Below are positions 9,447 to 17,147 of a stretch of DNA of 29,741 bases, one piece after another. The stretch lies in the IMG/VR virus record IMGVR_UViG_3300031565_003114, positions 1 through 29,741 of that record. One strand, 5' to 3'. The notes under the pieces were generated by a model. That model was not told where the DNA came from, did not search any database, and worked only from the letters and a program-made list of their open reading frames with translations. This DNA is from a virus. Made by a program: the position numbers and the translations under genes. The number at the start of each line of letters is the position of its first letter. Position 1 is the stretch's first letter.

Positions 9447-12377
9447 CAGTACTGAAGTCCACTTCATATTAACAGGCACCGGCTTTCTAGCAGCTGCTGC
9501 AGCCTCACTAGAATTAGGGATATTTATGATAATATCTTGCCCGTTCTCTATGACTGTGACAGCTGCCTGTCCTAGACCACCTGGGCCTTGTGTGATAGTC
9601 CCACGCATATTACCAAATTGGACATCACGTTTAGTTGTTCTAGTAGAATTATAAGCATTACCAGTAGGATCTGATATAACAAACGGGGGCGGCGGAACAA
9701 CAGCCGCTAATGGGATAACTACTGATCGCCCCAAATATCTTCTTAGGTTAGCTCCTGGAATACCATTGGGGGAGCCCGCTGATCCTATAGTAGTTCCTAC
9801 AGTCTGGCTATCCTCTGTGACATCACTTCCACCTATACCATATGCTCCGCCTATATTAGGAACTAGGTCTGCAAAGGCGGAGTCCATTCTATAGACTTGA
9901 CCACCAGGAAATAAGAAGGTATTAGGATTATCTGCCATAAAGGCTATACCATCCCATAACATGGGAGTTTTAGGACTAGTTATTTCTCCAAATACTCCTG
10001 ATACAAAAGGTCTGTATTTCCATGCATTAAAGGAACCAGCTGCCTTAGTAGGAGTATTGTTCCAGGTATTCCCATTATCAGTTGATATTGCAAATTCACC
10101 TGTATTCCTAAGCCACATCAGATCCCCATTACGCTGAGGATCTGAATTATCTCCAGGATAAACTCCCAACATCTCTTGCCCAGGAATGGTGTAATCAGCA
10201 CTATTAGTATTATTAACTAGGACATCAGTCCAAGTAACCCCGTCAAATGAGAAGGAGTAACCTAGTTGACTAGTAGATACCCTCTTCCATACAACATAAG
10301 CCATATTAGCAGTAGTGCCCAATGCTAGAATTTGATTAGGTGTAAAGCTAATACTATGTTGAAAAGATTGTGGGCCTAGCGGAGCTGCTGGACTGGTAGT
10401 TATAGGATTAGTCCAGATATTATTAACAAATCCCTGCTCTAATCCTATAAGGAGATTCTTTTCTTTCCAGAAGGTATTATGTCTATATTTAGTTAATCCG
10501 GGGCTCTGGAATATCCAAGAACCAGTAGCCGGAAAGAAGAAGTCTATATCTTGTTGACCGGGTGGACCAGCAAAATTAAGTTGATCATCCGTATCTAGAT
10601 CTCTGGACATAACAGGACCAAGACCATTAGCGAATTTACGGATAGTAAATGTACCCATAGCTCCGCCAGATGTAGTAGGCGCTAGGAAAGCATTAACTCT
10701 AGTAAAATTAGCAGCGGTTATACTAGCTAAGGCTACTCGTCCACCTGGGTCATTAAAAGGCCAAGGAACCGCAGTTAAATCTGGAGTCCAGTGTAAGGAA
10801 TAATCAGAGACTAAACTAGGTACAGTAGGATGATTAACCAATCCAACTACAGTCCAGCCCTCTCCGTGGGCTCTAAGAAACACTTGGCGATTAGTAGTAA
10901 ATCCTGGCGGAGCTATTAACCTAGTACCTGGTATGGAATAATTTGCCCAACTAACTCCACTATCTAAGGTATAGGCTATCTCACCAAAGCTAGGAGTACC
11001 AAAGTTCTGGGTGGTTATAAACCCAATACCAGGAACTGCCAAAGGAGTAACCTGATAGGTATTAGCATCTATCTGGTGGGTTCCTAATATCGTCCCATCT
11101 GGCTGTACCTGGAAATCAGAGAAGGTATACTTAGAACTTAATGACCCAGGTAGTGGGATAACATACCCTTCTGTAATAGGAACGGAATCAGTAGCTATAA
11201 CTCCAGTAGAATCTGAAACTGTGATATCAAAAGTATTAGTAACTAGATTAACTATAATCTCAGTAGTCTGTCCTGTAAAGCTATTAGACTCCGAGATAAC
11301 AGTCTGACTGGAACTATTAATGAATACATGATAGTCGTAATTTATAACTATCGGTGGTAAATCTTGAATAGGCCCAACTGCATCAGTAAACATAGTTGGG
11401 TCTAGCACTACATTCATTTTGACAGAACTCTGGGATTTTACATCAGAGAGAAGATAATTCTGTCCTAGTGTAGTATTTGTAAGGGCTACGTCTAGAGTAG
11501 CATCAAAGCTAGATACTGTAGTTCCGTCATCTAGCTTAGTAGATCCTAATTCTGTTCCTTCTGCATCGAAGATAATATCCCCATCTGTGCCGTCTACCTC
11601 ACGGTCAGCTACAGCAACAGTCCATGCAGGATCTTCAAAGAGGGGAGGCTGGAATGCTGGATTAGGTACATCCACACCATTATCAAGATAGCTCACAGTC
11701 GAGCCAGGTAGTGTAGTAAGTAACCCGAAGGTTCCTCCTGATACTCTACCATAAACATTCCATTGAGAGACTTGGGTGTTAGGCAACCAGTCTATCAGGA
11801 TGTCAGCAGAACCGGCCAAAGTGACAGATAGGGTACGAGATCCTGCACCCAGCCTCCCTGAACCGTCAACAGGGACTATACAATAGATATAGGTTCCAGC
11901 ACCTAAACCAACTCCAGCTACTTCTCCAGCTAGGGGTTGCTCTACGGATGCTTTGAATAGGGTATGTGTGCCGTCAAAGTTAAATTGTACAGTTCCATCT
12001 GTCTTAGGCGCAGCAATCCATTGCCCGTTCCAAACTCCTGTATCATCACGAATGGTTATTTGGGGCGACCGCCACACCCCCATGCCAGAATCTGGATTAA
12101 GTTCAGCATCCTTAGCATCATGAAGATAGTTAACGAAGTTATTAATCTCGTAAGGAAGTCCAGTAGGAACAGACGTAGTAACCTGAATAGTACGAGCAGA
12201 ATCACTGTACAGCGCACATATTAGATTAGTAGGAGTAGGAGCTACATACTCATCTACTATACCAAAGTAGGTTACAGCATTAACAACAAGTTCAAAGAAG
12301 CTACCAGGTGGGAGCCTCTCCCATTCTGCTTCAGCTTCGTTGTCTATTAGAGTATGTCGCTGTCTACAGTATGTCAT
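9444..12377 (-). CDS. Tail receptor-binding-type protein with Asp-box repeats (977 aa)
   Basis: The product is 977 residues, almost entirely beta-strand in character and rich in Gly, Thr, Asn and Pro. Three Asp-box-like motifs (S/x-x-D-x-G-x-x-W) are visible: L-D-S-G-V-S-W near residue 470, F-D-G-V-T-W near 712 and S-T-D-N-G-N-T-W near 767. Such motifs mark sialidase-type beta-propellers, common in phage adhesins and depolymerases. Before them, residues about 140-250 look like an immunoglobulin or fibronectin-type domain. I see no catalytic Arg triad that would show a true sialidase. Its start shares one base with the stop of the micro-ORF (TAATG). Its position next to the nozzle-like gene suggests a surface-exposed tail appendage that binds glycans on the host. 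Host binding is inferred. Confidence 0.6.
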   Translation of the reverse strand: MTYCRQRHTLIDNEAEAEWERLPPGSFFELVVNAVTYFGIVDEYVAPTPTNLICALYSDSARTIQVTTSVPTGLPYEINNFVNYLHDAKDAELNPDSGMGVWRSPQITIRDDTGVWNGQWIAAPKTDGTVQFNFDGTHTLFKASVEQPLAGEVAGVGLGAGTYIYCIVPVDGSGRLGAGSRTLSVTLAGSADILIDWLPNTQVSQWNVYGRVSGGTFGLLTTLPGSTVSYLDNGVDVPNPAFQPPLFEDPAWTVAVADREVDGTDGDIIFDAEGTELGSTKLDDGTTVSSFDATLDVALTNTTLGQNYLLSDVKSQSSVKMNVVLDPTMFTDAVGPIQDLPPIVINYDYHVFINSSSQTVISESNSFTGQTTEIIVNLVTNTFDITVSDSTGVIATDSVPITEGYVIPLPGSLSSKYTFSDFQVQPDGTILGTHQIDANTYQVTPLAVPGIGFITTQNFGTPSFGEIAYTLDSGVSWANYSIPGTRLIAPPGFTTNRQVFLRAHGEGWTVVGLVNHPTVPSLVSDYSLHWTPDLTAVPWPFNDPGGRVALASITAANFTRVNAFLAPTTSGGAMGTFTIRKFANGLGPVMSRDLDTDDQLNFAGPPGQQDIDFFFPATGSWIFQSPGLTKYRHNTFWKEKNLLIGLEQGFVNNIWTNPITTSPAAPLGPQSFQHSISFTPNQILALGTTANMAYVVWKRVSTSQLGYSFSFDGVTWTDVLVNNTNSADYTIPGQEMLGVYPGDNSDPQRNGDLMWLRNTGEFAISTDNGNTWNNTPTKAAGSFNAWKYRPFVSGVFGEITSPKTPMLWDGIAFMADNPNTFLFPGGQVYRMDSAFADLVPNIGGAYGIGGSDVTEDSQTVGTTIGSAGSPNGIPGANLRRYLGRSVVIPLAAVVPPPPFVISDPTGNAYNSTRTTKRDVQFGNMRGTITQGPGGLGQAAVTVIENGQDIIINIPNSSEAAAAARKPVPVNMKWTSVL

Positions 12378-12424
12378 TAGTAGGGCCTTGGTCTGCCTCT
12401 ACCTTTCTTTCTTTTCTTTGGCAT
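12377..12424 (-). CDS. Basic 15-residue micro-ORF coupled on both sides
   Basis: A 15-codon frame encodes MPKKRKKGRGRPRPY. Its ATG shares a base with the TAA of the 125-aa gene (TAATG at 12426-12422), and its TAA shares a base with the ATG of the 977-aa gene (TAATG at 12379-12375). A good GGAGG lies 9 nt before its start, inside the end of the 125-aa gene. Nine of 15 residues are Lys or Arg, and G-R-G-R-P-R-P resembles an AT-hook core. The identical coupling at both ends implies that it is translated. It may be a functional basic peptide, or mainly a device that carries ribosomes across the gap. The function is unknown. Confidence 0.65.
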   Translation of the reverse strand: MPKKRKKGRGRPRPY

Positions 12425-12801
12425 TAGGGTAATCCTCCGAAACCGCCCCCTTCTAACCCGGCGCCTCCAGCTATAGCAGCAGGAGTAGTGCCGTCACCAA
12501 ACTGTGCATAGATACCATCTTCGCACAGCGCTATCATTATATTATCCCCTTCTGGACTTTTATAGACAAACATAAAGTCACAGTGAGGGCCTAGGGTATC
12601 GTTACCTACAGACTTGTTAGTCCCAAAGAAGCTACTATAGCCCGAACTTCTAGGGAATATATTTTTACCTTCATAGGCAAATACAGGAGTCCGTCCTTCA
12701 AACTCCTGCTCTAAATTCATAGGAAGATTAGAGGGATACTCCTCTGGATTGATAGGTAAGTATGTCTTACGGAGGTCTATTTTATCCCGTCTAGCAGTCA
12801 T
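12424..12801 (-). CDS. Small tail-associated protein with Gly-rich tail (125 aa)
   Basis: The product is 125 residues. The middle (about 55-100) has strand-like segments ending in D-N-I-M-I-A-L-C-E-D-G-I-Y-A-Q-F-G-D-G, a pattern like one blade of a propeller or of a nozzle N-terminal domain. The C-terminal 20 residues are Gly/Ala-rich and probably flexible. The ATG shares a base with the TAA of the 149-aa gene, and its own TAA shares a base with the ATG of the micro-ORF. It may be a nozzle accessory or a tail-tip component, which is inferred from position only. No signal peptide or membrane segment is seen. Confidence 0.6.
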   Translation of the reverse strand: MTARRDKIDLRKTYLPINPEEYPSNLPMNLEQEFEGRTPVFAYEGKNIFPRSSGYSSFFGTNKSVGNDTLGPHCDFMFVYKSPEGDNIMIALCEDGIYAQFGDGTTPAAIAGGAGLEGGGFGGLP

Positions 12802-13250
12802 TAACCTCTCCTTAGACTCTCATCAATTGCTATAGCTTCAAATCTAGTAAGGACTGATACGAATAGTTCTCCTGGATTAGCCAGACTAATAACGGATAAC
12901 CATCGTAAGACGTTATTGATATCTGTAGCCTGTAAATAGTTTGGCGGGGTCAGGATTATCCTGTCGGGGGCTTCGGCTATAGTGGCGCCCAAACGATAAC
13001 TAAAGGGTACAATGCCGCCAGCTCCATCAGGCCGACTAACAGGAGTAATATCAAAGCCCACCATACACGTTTCATTAGTCCACAACTCTAATATATCCCA
13101 TTCGGGATCTAAAGATAATGGAGCAACCATAGGACTAGAAGTAAAGCACAGAGAGAAAGTAAGCTCGGGACGAGAGACTTCAAGAGGTATTACCTGTCCG
13201 TCTTGGCCAGGAGATGAGCTGGGATACTGATGCTTAAAACCTACTGTCAT
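12801..13250 (-). CDS. Small structural protein of unknown function (149 aa)
   Basis: The product is 149 residues, mixed strand and helix, with no membrane segment, signal peptide or recognisable motif. The first half is strand-rich with several Pro. The last 40 residues look helical (around residues 108-145). It overlaps the upstream 112-aa gene by 4 bases (ATGA) and shares one base of its stop with the next gene's start (TAATG). It is therefore a coupled member of the tail cluster between the fibre-like gene and the nozzle-like genes. A small tail or head-tail joining protein is possible, but nothing in the sequence settles it. Confidence 0.6.
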   Translation of the reverse strand: MTVGFKHQYPSSSPGQDGQVIPLEVSRPELTFSLCFTSSPMVAPLSLDPEWDILELWTNETCMVGFDITPVSRPDGAGGIVPFSYRLGATIAEAPDRIILTPPNYLQATDINNVLRWLSVISLANPGELFVSVLTRFEAIAIDESLRRG

Positions 13251-13585
13251 GGGTAAGTTATTGCATCTAATTGAGCTAAGGTTCTAGCATTCTGAATCTC
13301 TATTAGCTTAGCTTGATACACGGCATCCGCAGTTAGAATAGCACTATGATGAGCTTGAATAGCTATCTCTGATATTCTTTTTATTTTATCTGCTCTATCC
13401 GAACCATTAATTGCATCTGTTTTATTTACTACAGCATCCCTAGCAGCTGTTAAAATAACTGTAGTTACATCCGGGCATTCAAGCTGTCCTGCGGCGACAT
13501 CATATGATGCCTTATTAGGATCAGCAGCGGCCTTTCTTATAACCCTTTGTAGGTCTGCATTACCTGGTACAGTTACCGTGCCCAT
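13247..13585 (-). CDS. Small helical protein of unknown function (112 aa)
   Basis: The product is 112 residues, mostly helical and rich in Ala, Asp and Ile, with one Cys and no membrane segment. Residues about 60-112 form an amphipathic helix that could be a coiled coil (A-D-K-I-K-R-I-S-E-I-A-I-Q-A). Its ATG shares a base with the TAA of the fibre-like gene, and its end overlaps the 149-aa gene by 4 bases, so it is translated as part of the coupled cluster. A chaperone or assembly factor for the adjacent fibre is an attractive reading because such helical proteins often follow fibre genes, but this is only an inference from position. Confidence 0.6.
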   Translation of the reverse strand: MGTVTVPGNADLQRVIRKAAADPNKASYDVAAGQLECPDVTTVILTAARDAVVNKTDAINGSDRADKIKRISEIAIQAHHSAILTADAVYQAKLIEIQNARTLAQLDAITYP

Positions 13586-14583
13586 TAGTTTCTAACCCTC
13601 TTAACAGTAATCTTAGCATTGTCAAGTCCTACAACTAAGGAGCTACCCCCTAATTGGACTAACTGAAGCTGTAAGGTAACGAAGTCGGTGGCGGCAGCAG
13701 GAGTAAAATAGCAACGTCCTACTAACTGTTGTGGATGAGTTTCAAAGTTATCTAAACTACTATCATTAAATAAATTAGTAGTAGAGAAAGAACGGGGTAA
13801 CACAGTAGTATCATTAGATCTAACCCTAGCTTGAAAAGAGGCTATATCATTAATTTGCTCTAACATACTAGCATCTACAATATATTCTATTTCGTATTTA
13901 GCTCCAACTACTTTACAGATTATATTATCTAGTAAAGCTCCGCTTCGTTCTACTACAGCAATATTAGTAGATTCATCCACATTACCCCAGGTTAAATCAG
14001 CCCAAGCATTTGGTACAGCAAAAGCAGCTGAACGTCCTAAGGCTACAAATTCTTGAATAGGAGAACCTGCTGCAGCAGCGGCCCATATCATATCAAAATC
14101 GGCAGCAGAAGCTTTAGTTAATACGAATCCAATAGCTCCACCTACCGGAGGATGGGCTGCTATCGGGGGGCTGCCACCACCATTTAATCCCGCATGAGTT
14201 AATAGTCCGTTATGCTGAGTAACATTAGATCCTGCAATTCTAGCATCTGCAAAGGTTCCAGAGGTTATATCCCCAGCAGCATGAGCATGGGCTAAGGCAG
14301 CATATAGTAAATCAGCCGCAGCCTGTGTAAGCGCACCTACTTGAGCGGCTGTAACTGCATGAGGATTAGATGTACTTGCTAAGTGGGCAGCTATAGCTGC
14401 TAATTCAGCTGTATTAAGATGAATAAACTCTGGCCCGGTACCCTCTTTTCCACCAAGAGCATTATGCAAAGCGGTAGATAAATCTATATCTGCTCCAGAT
14501 ATCAGATCACCAGTAGGAAGTTCACCTAGAGCCGTATGCGGCCCGCCTTCAGGAATACCGATTACAGGTTTTCTTAATGCCAT
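13585..14583 (-). CDS. Tail fibre-like protein (332 aa)
   Basis: The product is 332 residues. Residues about 53-125 contain the Ala-rich phage-fibre signatures T-S-N-P-H-A-V-T-A-A-Q-V-G-A and I-T-S-G-T-F-A-D-A-R-I-A, found in many tail fibre, baseplate and appendage proteins as trimeric shaft modules. After a Gly/Pro linker (about 133-150), residues about 180-332 are strand-rich and end in V-G-L-D-N-A-K-I-T-V-K-R-V, like a jelly-roll (C1q/TNF-like) head domain. It is short for a fibre, so it may be a whisker, head fibre or short tail fibre attached to another protein. It shares one stop/start base with the genes on both sides. The shaft signatures are seen directly, and host binding is inferred. 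Confidence 0.7.
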   Translation of the reverse strand: MALRKPVIGIPEGGPHTALGELPTGDLISGADIDLSTALHNALGGKEGTGPEFIHLNTAELAAIAAHLASTSNPHAVTAAQVGALTQAAADLLYAALAHAHAAGDITSGTFADARIAGSNVTQHNGLLTHAGLNGGGSPPIAAHPPVGGAIGFVLTKASAADFDMIWAAAAAGSPIQEFVALGRSAAFAVPNAWADLTWGNVDESTNIAVVERSGALLDNIICKVVGAKYEIEYIVDASMLEQINDIASFQARVRSNDTTVLPRSFSTTNLFNDSSLDNFETHPQQLVGRCYFTPAAATDFVTLQLQLVQLGGSSLVVGLDNAKITVKRVRN

Positions 14584-15011
14584 TAGCAGGGTACCACTGG
14601 TATGGGGGATGGACTACCATCTAATAGGAAAAACGGAAGTTCGAATCCGATCAAGGGAATTGGACTATACATTCCATCTAATAGATAAAAAGGTAAGCAT
14701 AACTCTACTACTGTGATATTGGCATCGTAAAGATATGCCTCTGCACAGGTTTGTCCAGTGCCTGACACAAGAACTCTGAGACAGATTGCGCTTGAGTCAA
14801 GAACCGTATATTGATAAGTTCCATTAGCATCTATAGTAGCTAATACTTCTCCATCTGGCTTAGATACTACTTCTATTTCTAATCCACCAGCTATACCAGA
14901 TAAAGTAAATTTGATACGAGTAAAGGCTTTAGTGTCCCAGCACAGCACCTCCATCCCTGGAGAGGCTGTGCTATCAAAACATACCGGACACTGGTTAGCA
15001 GAAGATTCCAT
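14583..15011 (-). CDS. Cys-containing beta protein with tandem C-terminal peptide repeat (142 aa)
   Basis: The product is 142 residues. Residues about 25-100 look like a single beta-sandwich domain (I-K-F-T-L-S-G and C-L-R-V-L-V-S-G strands). The C-terminus carries two copies of a 17-residue unit, LPFYLLDGMYSPIPLIG (106-122) and LPFFLLDGSPSPIPVVP (125-141), ending in a Cys. Eight Cys residues are present, which is unusual for this phage. It shares its stop base with the fibre-like gene. The hydrophobic Pro-rich repeat could be a docking peptide for another virion protein. I do not recognise the family. Confidence 0.6.
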   Translation of the reverse strand: MESSANQCPVCFDSTASPGMEVLCWDTKAFTRIKFTLSGIAGGLEIEVVSKPDGEVLATIDANGTYQYTVLDSSAICLRVLVSGTGQTCAEAYLYDANITVVELCLPFYLLDGMYSPIPLIGFELPFFLLDGSPSPIPVVPC

Positions 15012-15019
15012 CCTGATTC

Positions 15020-15292
15020 CTAGTCTGTAGCTAATGCCTTGGCATCGCCTGCACAGTAGGTCTTATCGTCGCCGGGGCAACGCAGGCAGATAGCCATATC
15101 CTTTTCTTTGGCCGCAGGAGTAATCTGTTCCCTGACTACTTTTCGGCCCGTAGGAGTATTAGCCTCACAGTAGGCAGCGGCTGCGTCCACAGACTTATAA
15201 GCTGCCTTCTCGATATAGGCGCAGCCGCTACTGAGTCCTACGATTAGGATCAGGAGGGCCGACATTATTCCAGTTCGGATTAGATCTTTCAT
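15020..15292 (-). CDS. Outer-membrane spanin subunit (o-spanin, Rz1-like lipoprotein)
   Basis: The product is 90 residues, with a short charged N-terminus, a hydrophobic stretch (8-21) and a lipobox-like G-L-S-S-G-C that puts the lipidated Cys at residue 24. The mature part is about 67 residues with three further Cys clusters and a Thr-Pro/Gly region. The gene begins inside the 3' end of the 106-aa i-spanin candidate in another frame, with a strong AGGAG 5 nt before its ATG. This overlap is the classic Rz/Rz1 arrangement. In such pairs the o-spanin sits in the outer membrane and contacts the i-spanin across the periplasm to fuse the membranes in the last step of lysis. The many Cys and low Pro content are less typical, so a plain lipoprotein remains possible. 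Confidence 0.65.
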   Translation of the reverse strand: MKDLIRTGIMSALLILIVGLSSGCAYIEKAAYKSVDAAAAYCEANTPTGRKVVREQITPAAKEKDMAICLRCPGDDKTYCAGDAKALATD

Positions 15293-15548
15293 ATGCTCTC
15301 CTAGCTTCTCGCTCTTTAACAGCCTGTAGTACTTCCTTTTGAATTTGGCTCTGGTTCTCTATAGTGGTTCTAAGAGCCTCCAGAACCTCTACTAAGTCTC
15401 GTCCCTCAGTCTTAGTTAGATCGTAAGCTCCATAAAGAACCATAGCTAAAAGAGCTAAGGATCCTAGCTCACGAAAATAAATTAATAAAGTAGGCATAGC
15501 TTCTTTCATGTGCCCATTAGCCTCCCCTAAGACCTTTTTTAGTTCCAT
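15228..15548 (-). CDS. Inner-membrane spanin subunit (i-spanin, Rz-like)
   Basis: The product is 106 residues. A single hydrophobic segment (about 28-44, L-A-L-L-A-M-V-L-Y-G) follows a short N-terminus. Then comes a charged helical region (about 47-86) with heptad-like Leu/Val/Ile spacing, and a Pro/Asn-rich end. One N-terminal membrane anchor plus a periplasmic coiled coil is the standard i-spanin plan. The o-spanin gene starts within its last 65 bases in a different frame. Its own start shares a base with the stop of the LamG-like gene. A single-span holin is the main alternative. No endolysin gene is visible in the window, so the lysis module is not complete here. Confidence 0.6.
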   Translation of the reverse strand: MELKKVLGEANGHMKEAMPTLLIYFRELGSLALLAMVLYGAYDLTKTEGRDLVEVLEALRTTIENQSQIQKEVLQAVKEREARRAYERSNPNWNNVGPPDPNRRTQ

Positions 15549-16351
15549 TAGGCTATGGGAAACGGACCAGAGTATTTAGCATCGAGATATGCTATAAGGT
15601 CTGTTATATCCTGATTTGTTAGTACGTAATTAGGCCAGATAGCAGATTCCACTGTATCTGAATTAACACCTCCCATACGGATAGAACTATCTGCTCCAGG
15701 AGGGTTATAGGTTCCTACTCCATTAACCTCTGTTCTACCAGATAGCTGCATTCTCCAACTACCGGCAGCATCAATAGTAGCCCATGCCCATACCCAGTCT
15801 GTATCAATAGCTCCATTCTCTAGGGTTTGAAATCCTGAACCGCAAAAATCCATACGATAGAAAGGAGGACCAGAGGGAATAGTCTGTGCTAGTATCTGCC
15901 CACCTAGCCCAGAACTTTTATGAGCCCCTATTGTACCTTGACCACCGGCTGCTGTTGGGTGGCGACCAACTCCGAACCAGCTAGTTCCTATTGGTCCCAT
16001 AGTAGGATGAACAGGAGTAGCAGCCCCAAAGGAAGTACCATTTCCTATATAAGGAAGATTATTTGGGCCACCAGATGCGAACCATCGTTGGCTAGGAGAG
16101 GCATCCAGGTCAAAGGCAGTCTCAAATCCTAGATTTTCCCAAAAGGCAATCAGGGTATTATCTGTAATAGGAACAGTACCAGGATTATCAGCCCATATAT
16201 TACCTACTGGTTGAGTAGGATCAAACCAGTAGCCCACATCAGGAAATGCAGGCAAAGGCCCAGTAGGTAATACTACCTTTCTTCTAGACCCCGCAGTCAC
16301 AGGACGGATACCAAAGGTACTAGGAGATCTTTGTGGCCAAGGATTAGGCAT
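15548..16351 (-). CDS. LamG-like virion surface protein, paralogue 2
   Basis: The product is 267 residues if started at ATG 16351. An in-frame ATG at 16369 would add six residues, but only 16351 has a GGAGG (11 nt upstream), and the shorter start aligns exactly with the start of the neighbouring paralogue (M-P/S-N-P...A-G-x-R-R-K). The protein has a Trp/Gly-rich beta-sandwich character with Y-W-F-D-P-T...P-I-T-D near residues 42-65 and ends in a helix (T-D-L-I-A-Y-L-D-A-K-Y-S). This layout is typical of concanavalin A/LamG-like phage proteins that bind glycans or decorate particles. Its start overlaps the upstream paralogue's stop by 8 bases. Surface exposure is inferred. Confidence 0.6.
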   Translation of the reverse strand: MPNPWPQRSPSTFGIRPVTAGSRRKVVLPTGPLPAFPDVGYWFDPTQPVGNIWADNPGTVPITDNTLIAFWENLGFETAFDLDASPSQRWFASGGPNNLPYIGNGTSFGAATPVHPTMGPIGTSWFGVGRHPTAAGGQGTIGAHKSSGLGGQILAQTIPSGPPFYRMDFCGSGFQTLENGAIDTDWVWAWATIDAAGSWRMQLSGRTEVNGVGTYNPPGADSSIRMGGVNSDTVESAIWPNYVLTNQDITDLIAYLDAKYSGPFPIA

Positions 16352-17141
16352 TGTGGGGTAAACCTCCATACTTTTTATTTAGATAGTTACGTATCTGGGC
16401 TCTTCCATTATAACCTAATGCTATATCCCAGATTATTCCTTCTGTTTGTTTACCTGTGGATAGCCCACCGAATCCTATTTGTTCTGCTGCTGGAGTGGGT
16501 ACATATGGAGTATTACCTGTAATTGGTGTATTTCCATTGACTTCCACAGTATAATCTCCTGTTATACTGTGGGTGACTATCATATAACTCCACTGAAAAG
16601 GAACTGTAGGAATCCCAGTATCTACGAATAAGGCAGCTGCAAGATCCCCATATCCCCAATTAGGTGGAAAGCTGAATAACCCACTTGTATCATCTACCAG
16701 AAGTTTAGCCGAGATATCCCCTAATCCAAAAAGAATACTAGAGGTTGCCCCTGATCTGTAACCTACAGAAGCTATGGTAATTCCCTCAGCCCCCGAAGGT
16801 ACACTTAATACTCCGAATAGAGCTGATAGTGCAGGATCTGCTTCCGTGTCTACTGCGGGAAGTCCATTAATTTGGTTCTTTCTCCATATCATGGGAGTAA
16901 CCTGAAAAGCATCATCAATTAGGTTATCTCCGGCATAGCCCAGATCATCTATTCTTTTTACTGCGCCTGCCTCTGTTACAGGTATAGTTCCTCCGGCATC
17001 AAGCCAAACAGAAGAACGATTAGTAACATCATATCTATGTTGAATATTTAGGAGCAAAGGTAGTTTAGCTCTCCTAGCTCCGGCTGATACAGAATTAATC
17101 CCAGCGACATTAATAACTGAGGGGCTAAAAGGATTACTCAT
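16344..17141 (-). CDS. LamG-like virion surface protein, paralogue 1
   Basis: The product is 265 residues. It resembles the next gene downstream in overall plan: the same N-terminal M-x-N-P...G-I-x-x-V-x-A-G-x-R-R-K, a Y-D-V-T-N-R-S-S-V-W-L-D-A-G-G-T-I-P-V-T segment near residues 37-56, and a final amphipathic helix ending N-K-K-Y-G-G. The 'W-x-D-x-x-G-T-x-P-V-T' pattern is a hallmark of many phage LamG or concanavalin A-like tail and surface proteins. It starts 6 nt after the adaptor-like gene ends and overlaps the downstream paralogue by 8 bases. The pair looks like a tandem duplication followed by divergence. Carbohydrate binding or particle decoration is inferred from the fold resemblance. 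Confidence 0.6.
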   Translation of the reverse strand: MSNPFSPSVINVAGINSVSAGARRAKLPLLLNIQHRYDVTNRSSVWLDAGGTIPVTEAGAVKRIDDLGYAGDNLIDDAFQVTPMIWRKNQINGLPAVDTEADPALSALFGVLSVPSGAEGITIASVGYRSGATSSILFGLGDISAKLLVDDTSGLFSFPPNWGYGDLAAALFVDTGIPTVPFQWSYMIVTHSITGDYTVEVNGNTPITGNTPYVPTPAAEQIGFGGLSTGKQTEGIIWDIALGYNGRAQIRNYLNKKYGGLPHNA

Positions 17142-17147
17142 TATCTA

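Noticed and set aside
14638-14652. tRNA T-loop-like GTTCGAATCC
   Set aside because: It lies inside the 142-aa coding repeat, and no matching acceptor, D-arm or anticodon arm can be found around it.
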